Virus record (IMG/VR): IMGVR_UViG_3300002460_000141 | Coordinates: 1-28,105 of that record | Source of the DNA: a virus | Direction: 5' to 3' (one strand) | DNA length: 28,105 bases | Part shown: positions 1-7,116 of the stretch, piece by piece | Numbering within the stretch: position 1 is the stretch's first letter | How the letters are laid out: every line of letters begins with the position of its first letter | Position numbers and translations under genes: made by a program | Notes under the pieces: generated by a model | The model's input: only the letters and a program-made list of their open reading frames with translations | The model's database searches: none | Told to the model about the DNA's origin: nothing

Positions 1-830
1 AAGGCAACATTCGCGTCACCTGCCATATCACTCACGCCGCCGGTCACCGGGAAAGCGTCATGCTCGCCGGCCCGCCGGACAATTCAGGGAACAAAAACCC
101 CATCCAAATGATCGGATCGACAACCGAGTATTTGCGCCGGTACACGTTTTTGTGTGCGACCGGTCTGGCGACCGGCGACGTGGACACAGATGGACGTCCG
201 GCAGAACCAACGCCAGCCAAGCCGGAACCCCAGGGAGTCAGTGAGGCGCAGATCAAACGACTCTACGCCATCGCGAAGTCCAAGGGCGTTGACACCAAAA
301 CACTGGCGGATCGAATCGTAGCCGAGCATGATTACCTTGTCGGCCCCAAAGGTGAGGTGCATCTGCGTGACTTGAGACCCGAAGACTACGACGCGGTTGC
401 GGCGTGGATTGCCAAGGGCTGCCCGGAACAGGCGCCACAGGACCCGGCGGTTGAGGATACGATCCCGATGGATTTTCCGGGCGATGCCAAACCTGCGCCG
501 GCACCGCCGCCTGAGCCGGTGCCGCCGAAGACCAAACTCGAATCGATCTGGCCTGAGGAAGAATTTGACGATGCGACCGAGGTGATCCCTGCGACGGTCG
601 TCAACATCATCGACCGGGTGAAGTCGCCGAAGACTGGGTCTTTCGGCCCGTGGCAGATCGTGATCAAACGCGACGATGACACGCAGTACACCGCCAGTAC
701 GTTCGTCGAATCGTTGCGCAATGTCGCCGAAGCGGCTGGTGCCACCGGGGAGCCCGTCGAACTGGCGATCCAGACGACCGAAAAAGGAGAATTTCGGAAC
801 AGAAAATTGATCGGGGTAAAATTGCCATGA
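1..830 (+). CDS. erf: ERF-family single-strand annealing protein, 5' truncated by window edge
   Basis: The frame is open to the left edge (first full codon at base 3), so the true start lies outside the window. The visible part opens with THAAGHRES and then STTEYLRRYTFLCATGLATGD, the core of ERF-family recombinases, which anneal single-stranded DNA in phage recombination. After the core comes a helical segment starting SEAQIKRLYAIAKSKG, of the type found at the C-termini of many phage annealing proteins. A Pro-rich linker follows, then a C-terminal beta-rich segment (VVNIIDRVKSPKTGSFGPWQ) that may be an OB-like domain; that is inference. The TGA overlaps the ATG of the next gene (ATGA, 827-830). 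A small gene and a RusA-like resolvase follow, which fits a recombination cluster. Family assignment is good; the extent of the N-terminus is unknown. Confidence 0.85.
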   Translation, partial: GNIRVTCHITHAAGHRESVMLAGPPDNSGNKNPIQMIGSTTEYLRRYTFLCATGLATGDVDTDGRPAEPTPAKPEPQGVSEAQIKRLYAIAKSKGVDTKTLADRIVAEHDYLVGPKGEVHLRDLRPEDYDAVAAWIAKGCPEQAPQDPAVEDTIPMDFPGDAKPAPAPPPEPVPPKTKLESIWPEEEFDDATEVIPATVVNIIDRVKSPKTGSFGPWQIVIKRDDDTQYTASTFVESLRNVAEAAGATGEPVELAIQTTEKGEFRNRKLIGVKLP

Positions 831-1006
831 AATCTCTTGAAGACCAAATCACGTGCGTCGCTCGAGAGATTGCCTTGCGCAAACGCTTGTACCCGCGTTT
901 CGTACTGGCCGAGCGGATGGATGAGCAGAAGGCACGACATGAAGCCGAGTGTATGCAGGCGGTCTTGGAAACGCTCGAGAAGCTGAAACAGAAACCTTTG
1001 CTGTGA
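827..1006 (+). CDS. small conserved phage protein of recombination cluster
   Basis: A 59-residue protein beginning MKSLEDQITCVAREIALRKR, rich in charged and helical residues, with YPRFV near the middle and a Lys-rich end. Small proteins of this kind, with an N-terminal E..I.CV.RE.A.R pattern and a YP.(F/W)V motif, commonly sit next to phage annealing proteins and RusA; their function is not known to me. Its ATG overlaps the stop of the ERF gene by four bases, and its TGA overlaps a GTG start for the RusA frame (1003-1006). It therefore looks translationally coupled on both sides. No ribosome-binding site is needed or obvious. Confidence 0.7.
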   Translation: MKSLEDQITCVAREIALRKRLYPRFVLAERMDEQKARHEAECMQAVLETLEKLKQKPLL

Positions 1007-1377
1007 ATGAAACCACACTTGCGAAGCTCGGCTATGTCTGGCAACCGGACGGCAGTTATGCCCGTGCGGTTGTGGCTGCGAGGCTACTTGCCGCCCAGCC
1101 TGAACCGGGTTCTGTACCGGCACTGGACGGTGGTAAAAAGATTCAAGGACGAGGCGCACAACGCTATCGCCTGCGGTACGTATTTTTCCGCACCCGACTC
1201 ACCGATCCCGATGCTGCCGGAGCCGGTATCAAGTTTCTTACGGACGGGCTACGTTACGCCGGTTTCATCGCCGACGACACGGCCAGCCATTGCGTCAGCC
1301 TCGAAGTCGTCCAAATCAAAGTCGCGCGGAAAGACCAAACGGGAACGCTTATCGAGATCACGCCGATTGAGGATTGA
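1003..1377 (+). CDS. rusA: RusA-like Holliday junction resolvase with conserved parts split between two frames
   Basis: The uninterrupted frame from the GTG at 1003 (overlapping the previous TGA) begins VNETTLAKLGYVWQPDGSYA and ends with the RusA catalytic half: RLTDPDAAGAGIKFLTDGL then AGFIADDTASH. The D-x-D, K and DD residues expected for metal binding are present, although the usual DPDN is DPDA. The RusA N-terminal motif GYLPPSLNRVLYRHW is encoded in the other plus frame, from about 1058 to 1165 (codons in phase with an ATG at 1058). A plain read of the long frame would replace it with unrelated Ala/Pro-rich sequence. One extra base near the CCC at 1061-1063 and one missing base near 1160-1180 would restore a normal protein. 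This could be two sequence errors, a damaged gene or recoding. The stop overlaps the -35 element of the next promoter. Confidence 0.65.
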   Translation: MNETTLAKLGYVWQPDGSYARAVVAARLLAAQPEPGSVPALDGGKKIQGRGAQRYRLRYVFFRTRLTDPDAAGAGIKFLTDGLRYAGFIADDTASHCVSLEVVQIKVARKDQTGTLIEITPIED

Positions 1378-1402
1378 CATCCCACCGGTGAACCGCTAGA
1401 GT
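1374..1402 (+). promoter_or_regulatory. sigma70-type promoter for the helicase/primase operon
   Basis: A perfect -35 hexamer TTGACA at 1374-1379 is followed by a 17-base spacer and a -10 hexamer TAGAGT at 1397-1402 (4 of 6 consensus). The predicted start is near 1409, giving a leader of about 130 bases before the ATG at 1538. The -35 overlaps the RusA stop codon. It is the best sigma70 match I saw and it sits ahead of the only sizeable intergenic gap in the left arm. Function is inferred from sequence match and position. Confidence 0.6.
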
Positions 1403-1410
1403 ATGCACTG

Positions 1411-1536
1411 ATGAGACCCAGCAAGGCCATCAACGAAATCATTCAAGCCGTCACAGGTGTCTTGCGCTCTCAATCCTCCTTGCTGGGTCTTGGGAGTGCG
1501 GCCCGTGACGGCCTGATTTTTTTTGGAGGAGTGTAA
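1411..1536 (+). CDS. possible 41-residue leader ORF
   Basis: An ATG opens a 41-codon frame beginning MRPSKAINEIIQAVTG and ending DGLIFFGGV. Its TAA lies one base before the ATG at 1538, and its last codons (GGA GGA) form the Shine-Dalgarno of that next gene. No good ribosome-binding site precedes it. Both arms of a perfect 13-base inverted repeat lie inside it. It may be a leader peptide, a small real protein, or simply the open frame of a structured RNA. I do not recognise the product. Confidence 0.3.
   Translation: MRPSKAINEIIQAVTGVLRSQSSLLGLGSAARDGLIFFGGV
1414..1490 (+). promoter_or_regulatory. long inverted repeat in the 5' leader
   Basis: AGACCCAGCAAGG (1414-1426) and CCTTGCTGGGTCT (1478-1490) are exact reverse complements, so the transcript from the promoter at 1374-1402 can form a 13-bp stem enclosing 51 bases. 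The left arm begins only a few bases after the predicted transcription start. The stem could stabilise the 5' end, bind a regulator, or influence the terminator-like element at 1500-1524. Structure is seen in sequence; role is inference. Confidence 0.5.
1500..1524 (+). terminator. terminator-like hairpin and T8 tract just before the ribosome-binding site
   Basis: GGCC (1500-1503) and GGCC (1510-1513) can pair around a six-base loop, followed after TGA by eight T residues (1517-1524). The T tract runs directly into the GGAGGA ribosome-binding site at 1525-1530. A four-base-pair stem is short for an intrinsic terminator, so it may act only as an attenuator or pause site, or not at all. Confidence 0.35.
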
Positions 1537-1537
1537 T

Positions 1538-2341
1538 ATGGATCAGATCGAACGCGCCCAGGAACAGAAGTACCAACGAGTGACCGCAATCCTGAAAGCC
1601 TGGCGCAAACAAACCTCGCTCGCCTGCTCGGCCTACTACGAAGCGAAGCAGACTGAGTGCTGGCGATTACATCACAACTCATGGAAAGAGTTTATTGAGG
1701 CGTTGGGCTTCACCGAAGAATGGGCGCGCCAACTCGCTTTGACGGGTGAACGCATGGCGGAAATGACGGCCCTTTTGACTGCCGGGAGCGGTGCAACTGA
1801 GTTGCACCCGTCGCCTCAAATCTCCAGCAAAATCGCTGGTTTGACCCCCAATATCCGCAAGGTGCTGGATGGCATTCCAACCGCCACACAGCTTGCAGTG
1901 CTGGCGAAAACTTCTTCCAACAAACCCACCATCAAAGAGGTTAAAAGCTTGGTTGTGCAGACTGCCGAGAAACAGCAAACCCAAGAAGTTGACCGGTGGA
2001 ACCATGACATTACCAAAGATATTGAAGCCGACTGGCAGCGAGGTCGCGAGTTCAACCAGGTACTCACCCGGCTTTCCCAAATCAAAGTCCAAGTTGAAAA
2101 GGGGCTGGCAGAACACGACCATCTGTTCGCGGAGATCACCAACACGACGCCCGGCCACCTCGCCAATGCTTATTCCACTTTGTGCCGGGTGATTCCCTAT
2201 ACGGTCTGCCCACGTTGCTCGGGCCACAAGCCGAAAGACAAATGCGGCAAGAAGGGATTCTGCAACGGCCGGGGATTCGTGAGTGAATTTCAATTCGGAT
2301 TGCTCGATAAGAAAACGAAAGAGGAGTGGACGAGGAAGTAA
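1538..2341 (+). CDS. protein with C-terminal DnaJ-like zinc ribbon, function unknown
   Basis: A 267-residue protein. The start is the ATG at 1538, chosen because GGAGGA lies seven bases upstream; an in-frame TTG at 1523 sits inside the T tract. The N-terminal part contains SWKEFIEALGFTEEWARQL, resembling the helical segment found in phage and plasmid replication or partition regulators, where a short helix-turn-helix-like unit follows a SW..F motif. The middle (about 90-200) is helical and charged. The C-terminus has CPRCSGHKPKDKCGKKGFCNG: C-x2-C plus two further Cys and a GxG-like turn, a probable zinc site like the DnaJ Cys-rich repeat. It sits directly ahead of the helicase (TAA then ATG with no gap), suggesting a joint role in DNA transactions; this is inference. 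Confidence 0.75.
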   Translation: MDQIERAQEQKYQRVTAILKAWRKQTSLACSAYYEAKQTECWRLHHNSWKEFIEALGFTEEWARQLALTGERMAEMTALLTAGSGATELHPSPQISSKIAGLTPNIRKVLDGIPTATQLAVLAKTSSNKPTIKEVKSLVVQTAEKQQTQEVDRWNHDITKDIEADWQRGREFNQVLTRLSQIKVQVEKGLAEHDHLFAEITNTTPGHLANAYSTLCRVIPYTVCPRCSGHKPKDKCGKKGFCNGRGFVSEFQFGLLDKKTKEEWTRK

Positions 2342-4081
2342 ATGCAGCCTCTGCGCTACTACCAACGCGACCGGGCCGATGAAGCCTGTGAGTTACTGAA
2401 AGAACATCATTCCTGTCTGATCGTCATGGCCACCGGGCTCGGCAAGACGAGGGTTGCCACCGAACTGATCGAGCGATTCAAACCCGGGCGAACATTGTTT
2501 ATCGTTGGGCAGCGTGATTTGGTTTTTCAAGGCGCAAAACATATCGAGCGAGTAACGGGGATTGATTGCGACATCGAGATGGCCGAGCGCGTGGCCGCGA
2601 CATCATTCTGGAACCGGCATGGGGTGGTGGTTTCGACGTTCCAGACCCTTATCAGCGGACAGACTGAGCGGAAACGTTTGCATCGCCTGAAGCCTGCCGA
2701 TTTCAGTTTGGTGATCGTGGACGAGGCCCACGAATCAATCGCGATCTCTCGCCAGGAAACAATCCGGTATTTTCTCGATGGCAACCCGGAATTGAAACTG
2801 GTTGGGTTGACGGCCACTCCATGCCGGACTGATGAACAGGCCCTCGGTAAGATTTTCGAGTCCGGCACGAAACCGTATGAATTGGCCGACGCCATCAAGG
2901 ATGGCTGGCTGGTGAATGTGGAACAGCGGATTGTCTCGGTTCACGGCCTTGATTTCAGCCACATCATCACCACCGCCGGGGATTTGAATGGCGCGCAGTT
3001 GGCGCAGGTGATGGAACAGGAATCGGTTGTTATGGAAATTGTCCAGCCGACCTTGGAAGCAATGTACGGTCTGCCGGTCCAGGCTCTCTCCAAACTGCCG
3101 ATTGAACAATGGCGCGAGGCTTTGGTGGCGAGCGGGAACAAACCAATACGGACAATTGTGTTCACCGTCCGGGTTCATCACGCCGAAATGCTGTGTGACA
3201 TTTTCAACCGGGTGCTCGATGGCGCGGCGGGCTGGGTCAGCGGTAACACGGCGAAAGAACAACGCCGCAAGATCATGGAATCTTTTGCAGATGGCCGGCT
3301 CTCACTACTCTGCAACGTCAATGTGTGTGGTCAAGGTTATGACAACCCGGCAGTTGGTTTGATTGTCATGGCTAGACCCACGAAATCGCTTTTGCGGTAT
3401 CAACAAATGCTCGGTCGCGGCACACGTACACTAGAGGGTATTCTCGATGCTCATGCGGAGGGTGTGAATGGAAGTAAGGAACGACTGGCTGCGATAGGCG
3501 CCAGCGAGAAGATCAGGTTGATTGTTTTGGATCCGGTCGGAAATTCTGGCCGGCACGTCATCGTCAATTCGGTGGACGTGCTGGGTGGAAACTATGATGA
3601 AGAAGTTATCGCCCGCGCCAAGAAACGCGCTGAGACAGAAGGGAAAGCAGTTGCGACAGAGTTGCTGGAAGAAGAAGCGGCGGCGCTACAAAAGGAATTG
3701 GAAGAACGCCGGGTGCGGGAAGCCGCCCGGAAAGCGAAGCTGGTCGGGAAAGTCATTTATACCGTCAAGGTCAGCAATCCGTTCGATGTGCTGGGATTGC
3801 AACCCGTCCGGGATCGTGGCTGGGATGTGGGCAAGCAAATTAGTCCGGGCATGGTCAAAGTGCTCAACCAGATGAAAGTGGATTACTCGAACCTGCCCTA
3901 TGGCCAGGCGTTGCAGCTTGTCCGGGAACAGATTCGCCGGTGGAAGAATCATCTGGCAACAACGAAACAAGTCCAATGTCTCCGCAAATACTACAGCGAT
4001 TTAGATTGGAAGAACCTGCCTTTCAAAGAAGCCAGCCGCCTGATAGATGGGTTGGCAAAGAACAATTGGACGAAACCATGA
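2342..4081 (+). CDS. SF2 DEAD/DEAH-box helicase
   Basis: A 579-residue helicase of the type III restriction/UvrB-like superfamily 2 group. Visible motifs are an R-x-x-Q near the N-terminus (LRYYQRD), Walker A ATGLGKT at about 30-36, DEAH at 127-130 within VIVDEAHES, TAT at 157-159 within LVGLTATP, and motif VI QMLGRGTR at about 355-362. A charged helical segment lies around 420-460, and the C-terminal 100 residues probably bind a partner or DNA. ATP-driven unwinding or translocation during replication or recombination is the expected role. No nuclease or methylase motif is fused. The ATG follows the previous TAA directly and the TGA overlaps the ATG of a 19-codon ORF, so translation is likely coupled through the operon. 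Confidence 0.9.
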   Translation: MQPLRYYQRDRADEACELLKEHHSCLIVMATGLGKTRVATELIERFKPGRTLFIVGQRDLVFQGAKHIERVTGIDCDIEMAERVAATSFWNRHGVVVSTFQTLISGQTERKRLHRLKPADFSLVIVDEAHESIAISRQETIRYFLDGNPELKLVGLTATPCRTDEQALGKIFESGTKPYELADAIKDGWLVNVEQRIVSVHGLDFSHIITTAGDLNGAQLAQVMEQESVVMEIVQPTLEAMYGLPVQALSKLPIEQWREALVASGNKPIRTIVFTVRVHHAEMLCDIFNRVLDGAAGWVSGNTAKEQRRKIMESFADGRLSLLCNVNVCGQGYDNPAVGLIVMARPTKSLLRYQQMLGRGTRTLEGILDAHAEGVNGSKERLAAIGASEKIRLIVLDPVGNSGRHVIVNSVDVLGGNYDEEVIARAKKRAETEGKAVATELLEEEAAALQKELEERRVREAARKAKLVGKVIYTVKVSNPFDVLGLQPVRDRGWDVGKQISPGMVKVLNQMKVDYSNLPYGQALQLVREQIRRWKNHLATTKQVQCLRKYYSDLDWKNLPFKEASRLIDGLAKNNWTKP

Positions 4082-4137
4082 GCGGCGATTGCCAATTGGA
4101 AGAAATCAACCTGCACGGTGCCTACAGGTTAAGCTGA
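4078..4137 (+). CDS. 19-residue coupled mini-ORF
   Basis: Encodes MSGDCQLEEINLHGAYRLS. Its ATG overlaps the helicase stop (ATGA, 4078-4081) and its TGA overlaps the next ATG by one base (TGATG, 4135-4139). It fills the gap between helicase and HNH gene exactly, which fits a reinitiation bridge or a real micropeptide. No similarity is recognised. The support is the double overlap only. Confidence 0.4.
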   Translation: MSGDCQLEEINLHGAYRLS

Positions 4138-4442
4138 TGATCCGTACCCGCCTCAAACCCATCGGTCGCCGGGGGAAACGGCTGCGGGCCGCTGACCGGG
4201 CGTGGAAACTGGCTGTGTACCGCCGGTACGGAGCGCATTGCGTCTGGCCGGGGTGCTGGAAAAACGCCTGCGATGCTCATCACATCGAATCGAAACAAAG
4301 AAGGCCGGACTTGAGATTTGAGGTAGAAAACGGATTCCCCTGTTGCCGTTTTCACCATTCGGAAATCCATCGGTCGCCAAAAGCGTTTCAAGAAATGCTT
4401 GCAGACGGTAAAATTTTGCGGTTTGCCGAGGCGATGATCTAG
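4137..4442 (+). CDS. small HNH endonuclease
   Basis: A 101-residue protein starting at the ATG overlapping the mini-ORF stop. After a basic N-terminus (RTRLKPIGRRGKRLR) it has the HNH layout: zinc-ligand pair C35 and C40, the DAHHI box with H48-H49, NG at about 65-66, then C70, H73-H74 and H78. The fold is the beta-beta-alpha metal motif of HNH nucleases. Free-standing HNH proteins in phages can be mobile homing nucleases, packaging nucleases or recombination factors. Here it sits in a replication/recombination operon, far from terminase, so a recombination or accessory nuclease role is more likely than packaging. That choice is inference. Confidence 0.8.
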   Translation: MIRTRLKPIGRRGKRLRAADRAWKLAVYRRYGAHCVWPGCWKNACDAHHIESKQRRPDLRFEVENGFPCCRFHHSEIHRSPKAFQEMLADGKILRFAEAMI

Positions 4443-4465
4443 AGAGGCCGAGAGAAAGTCCAAAC

Positions 4466-4846
4466 ATGAAATCCCTCAATCAACCAGTCTACTACCGGCC
4501 CAACCAGCTGCTGATGAAATGCCTGCTGGTGCGGGACTACCGGGCTGAGCAGCCGTCTTTCAATGCGGTGAAGATCAAGTACCAGCGGTGGAGCAAGAAG
4601 CACAACAATCATATCACGCGCGACCGGGTCATCCCTGGCCCGTGGTTGGTGGACACTGCTACGGTCCAGAAGGAAATCCAGCAGAAATTGCGCGAACGCA
4701 ACCGCAAATACCTGGATGCCATCGCGGCGGTGGGGGAGGAGCCGAGAGAGATAAGTGAATATCTGAACAAGCGCGGGTGCTACACGAACCATGCTTTGGT
4801 CGAACGTCAACTGCGATATTTGGAACGCGAGGGAGTGCTGACATGA
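4466..4846 (+). CDS. hypothetical protein, possible winged-helix C-terminus
   Basis: A 126-residue protein, rich in Arg and Lys, starting MKSLNQPVYYRPNQ after a weak purine-rich upstream region. The last third (REISEYLNKRGCYTNHALV then RQLRYLEREGVLT) looks like a winged-helix unit, with a recognition-like helix followed by LEREGVL, as in small DNA-binding proteins. The N-terminal part has no recognised motif. It lies between HNH and zinc-finger genes, and its TGA overlaps an in-frame ATG of the next gene. Confidence 0.6.
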   Translation: MKSLNQPVYYRPNQLLMKCLLVRDYRAEQPSFNAVKIKYQRWSKKHNNHITRDRVIPGPWLVDTATVQKEIQQKLRERNRKYLDAIAAVGEEPREISEYLNKRGCYTNHALVERQLRYLEREGVLT

Positions 4847-4875
4847 CCGAAGTTGAACTACGGAGGTCAGCGACC

Positions 4876-5106
4876 ATGAGTAGCCCGAAATCAAAGCGGC
4901 GAATCCAGAAGCGGCCCAGTCGGGCTGCTCATGGTTCGTCTCCATCGAATTGTTCGGCGTTTGGTCGCCCTCGTGGTAAACCCTTTGAATGTAAGTGCGC
5001 CAAATGCAAACGGAAATTCTGGTCTTACGACCGGGAATATCCTCCAAGAATCTGTAGGACTTGCTTTCTCGCGCCGCATTTGCCGAACGGCCGGGATCAT
5101 CGATGA
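4876..5106 (+). CDS. small zinc-finger protein
   Basis: The frame carries two possible starts. The ATG at 4843 overlaps the previous TGA; the ATG at 4876 has CGGAGGT eight bases upstream, an excellent Shine-Dalgarno, and was chosen here (76 residues). The N-terminus is very basic (SPKSKRRIQKRPSR). The core, about 38-64, has C-x-C-x2-C and, after FWSYDREYPPRI, C-x2-C: a zinc ribbon or treble-clef knuckle. Such small basic zinc proteins usually bind nucleic acid. Function unknown. Its TGA overlaps the methyltransferase ATG (5103-5106). Confidence 0.65.
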   Translation: MSSPKSKRRIQKRPSRAAHGSSPSNCSAFGRPRGKPFECKCAKCKRKFWSYDREYPPRICRTCFLAPHLPNGRDHR

Positions 5107-5720
5107 CCACCACCGCCCCGAGTATCCACGAGCGAAGCGAGCCAGCCCGGACCGCCGCTGGTGGGCATTCGGATCAGCGACTTGTTATCCGCCGGTCTTT
5201 CGCTATGGCCTCTCATTGGACCTTCCAGATCAAACCGATCCGCGAACTGCTGGCGCGGTACGTCGGAGACGGCAAAAGATGGGCCGACCCATTCGCCGGC
5301 ACAAGCACGATCGCGGAATACCGCAACGATCTGAACCCGGAGCAACCGACTGAACACCATCTTGAGGCGGCAGCTTTCGCGGCACTTTTGCCGGACGGTC
5401 TGTGCGGCGTGCTCTTCGATCCTCCATACAGCTATCGCCAGGTGAGCGAGCACTACCGTCACCTAAAGCGGAAGGCCACCAAGCTGGACACGAGCTACAA
5501 CTTTTACCGGCGCGTGCAGAACGCGCTTGCGCCGAAGATCGCTCCAGGAGGACTGGCGATAACCTTTGGCTGGAACACCAACGGCTTTGGCGTTGGGCTT
5601 GGCTTCGAGAAAATCGAGATTCTGCTGGTCGGCCACGGCCTACACCACAACGACACGCTTTGCACGGTAGAACGCAAGGCGGATAACGGTGAGGTGAGGG
5701 ACGGAGGCCAGCGCAAATGA
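5103..5720 (+). CDS. phage adenine-specific DNA methyltransferase-like protein
   Basis: A 205-residue protein. Motif IV DPPY is at about 106-109 (LFDPPYSYR), typical of N6-adenine methyltransferases. The AdoMet-binding side is represented by ADPFAGTSTIAEYRNDLNP (about 61-79), with DPFAG acting as motif I. The closing part includes APGGLAITFGWNTNG and LVGHGLHHNDTLC. It is short and has no evident target-recognition domain, like a family of compact phage methyltransferases. No matching restriction enzyme is nearby, so protection of phage DNA or regulation is more likely than a restriction-modification pair. The start overlaps the upstream TGA by four bases; a later in-frame ATG (5205) would drop the conserved-looking RRSFAMASHWTF. 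Confidence 0.75.
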   Translation: MTTTAPSIHERSEPARTAAGGHSDQRLVIRRSFAMASHWTFQIKPIRELLARYVGDGKRWADPFAGTSTIAEYRNDLNPEQPTEHHLEAAAFAALLPDGLCGVLFDPPYSYRQVSEHYRHLKRKATKLDTSYNFYRRVQNALAPKIAPGGLAITFGWNTNGFGVGLGFEKIEILLVGHGLHHNDTLCTVERKADNGEVRDGGQRK

Positions 5721-6025
5721 ACACAACGACTTCAACAACCAACGCCGCCGCTGGACTCCGTTCCTCTCCACCGATTGGTTCGGGGCTGCGTTTCACGGCG
5801 CGGTGCTGGGGCTACTACTACGAGTGGGTTGTGACCAGCGAGGTGCAACAATCCAAAGATGGCCACCTGTTTGTGTGGGCCAAGCCTGTGACGCGGCTCG
5901 GACCAAACAACAAGCGCGGCCGGCTCCGAGCCGAAACGGCGTGGTATCTGACCGTGCTGCGGCCAGAGTTTCAACACGCCCCGAACAGTGGAATCTGCGC
6001 CCGTGATGACACCGCGGGAGCGTAA
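5717..6025 (+). CDS. hypothetical protein
   Basis: A 102-residue protein starting at an ATG that overlaps the methyltransferase stop (5717-5720). It opens with a Thr/Ser/Ala-rich stretch, then GLRFTARCWGYYYEWVVTSE and HLFVWAKPVTRLGPNN, suggesting a small beta-rich fold. No motif is recognised. Its position between the methyltransferase and the primase suggests an early accessory role only. Confidence 0.55.
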   Translation: MNTTTSTTNAAAGLRSSPPIGSGLRFTARCWGYYYEWVVTSEVQQSKDGHLFVWAKPVTRLGPNNKRGRLRAETAWYLTVLRPEFQHAPNSGICARDDTAGA

Positions 6026-6042
6026 ACCGTTGTGTTACAACC

Positions 6043-7002
6043 ATGACCATTGAACAGATACGCGACCAGAATGATCTGGTGGAGTTGGTGTCCCGGTACG
6101 TGCCCCTCAAGAAGCGCGGCGCGGAATTCTGGGCGTGTTGCCCGCTGCATGCTGAGAAAACGCCAAGCTTTCATGTGTCACCGGCCAAGCAACTGTGGAA
6201 GTGCTTCGGGTGTGGCGAAGGCGGCGATGTGTTTAGTTTCGTCATGCAGATGGATGGCTGCACGTTCAGGGAAGCCGTCCAAAAACTGGCCAATGGGATG
6301 GGAACAGCCCCCACAAGCCACCGCCTTCGCAGCAGGATGCCATCCTTTGCGTCCGAACCGCGATTGACGGAAAAGGACTGCCTGAGCTTCCTGGAAGCCT
6401 GTAGGCGGGCTACCACGCAAGAAATGGTATCCCGGCACGCCGCACAATTGGGGGTGTCAGTCCTGTCACTGAACCTCCTTGGGGCGGCCTGGTCGGAAAA
6501 TCACCGGGCTTGGGCGTGGCCGATGTTCGATGGCCGCGCGAGGATCTGCGGAATCAGGCTGCGCACCGAAGATGGTTCTCGCAAGTTCGCCGTCCGCGGT
6601 TCGCGACAGGGAGTGTTCTGCCCCGACGACGATTCGCAATCGGCGCTTGGGACAATCTGCGAGGGGGTGACGGATACACTGGCGGCGGTGACCATGGGAC
6701 TGACCGCGATTGGCCGGCCCACTTGCAACTCAGCAGCGGAGATCGTGGTGGCAGTCGTTCGCCAACGTGGTTGGCGGCGGGCCATCATCATAGCCGACAA
6801 CGATGAGAATGGGGCCGGGCTCGCCGGGGCCGAAAAGCTGCAAGCCGAACTGCTGATCCCCTCGATGATTTTCCTGCCGGCGACCAAGGACCTGCGGTCC
6901 ATGCTGTTAGCAGTTGGCGACCCGTCAATCGCTCGCCAACTGATTCAAAATGCCGTGGCTGATATGGTCTGGACGCCGGGAGTTGCGGCAGAATACGCCT
7001 AA
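6043..7002 (+). CDS. DnaG-type primase (CHC2 zinc finger plus TOPRIM)
   Basis: A 319-residue primase that makes RNA primers for replication. The N-terminal CHC2 zinc finger is clear: C33-P-L-H36 then C54-F-G-C57, within CPLHAEKTPSFHV and WKCFGCGEGGDVFSFVM. A TOPRIM domain follows at about 200-270, with the acidic EGVTDTLAA (E207) and IIIADNDENGAG (D252 and D254). It is much shorter than bacterial DnaG (roughly 600 residues): the linker between zinc finger and TOPRIM is compact and no helicase-binding domain is seen. No fused helicase is present, unlike T7 gp4. The SF2 helicase upstream does not belong to the DnaB family, so the replicative helicase may lie elsewhere. Confidence 0.85.
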   Translation: MTIEQIRDQNDLVELVSRYVPLKKRGAEFWACCPLHAEKTPSFHVSPAKQLWKCFGCGEGGDVFSFVMQMDGCTFREAVQKLANGMGTAPTSHRLRSRMPSFASEPRLTEKDCLSFLEACRRATTQEMVSRHAAQLGVSVLSLNLLGAAWSENHRAWAWPMFDGRARICGIRLRTEDGSRKFAVRGSRQGVFCPDDDSQSALGTICEGVTDTLAAVTMGLTAIGRPTCNSAAEIVVAVVRQRGWRRAIIIADNDENGAGLAGAEKLQAELLIPSMIFLPATKDLRSMLLAVGDPSIARQLIQNAVADMVWTPGVAAEYA

Positions 7003-7046
7003 CGACTAAGCTGAGGCACGTAGACCAGCACCAAAGGAGCAACAAA

Positions 7047-7109
7047 ATGCCAGGTGACCAGAACAGCCCGACAAGCAGCCTGAGCGTCCGGCGGGGCGCG
7101 GAAAGATAA
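7047..7109 (+). CDS. possible 20-residue mini-ORF with strong ribosome-binding site
   Basis: Encodes MPGDQNSPTSSLSVRRGAER. AAAGGAG lies seven bases before the ATG, one of the best ribosome-binding sites in the left arm. It ends eight bases before the next gene's ATG. It could be a micropeptide or a translation entry site for the downstream gene. The product is not recognised. Confidence 0.35.
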   Translation: MPGDQNSPTSSLSVRRGAER

Positions 7110-7116
7110 GGAAAAA

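Noticed and set aside
386-1159. Long minus-strand open frame opposite ERF and RusA genes
   Set aside because: It lies antisense to clearly conserved plus-strand proteins, has no recognisable domain and no partner genes on that strand here.
1177-1192. Programmed frameshift slippery site in the RusA gene (TACGTATTTTTCCGC)
   Set aside because: The T run is not in the X-XXY-YYZ register for a -1 shift from the upstream frame, and it would not explain the first frame change near 1060.
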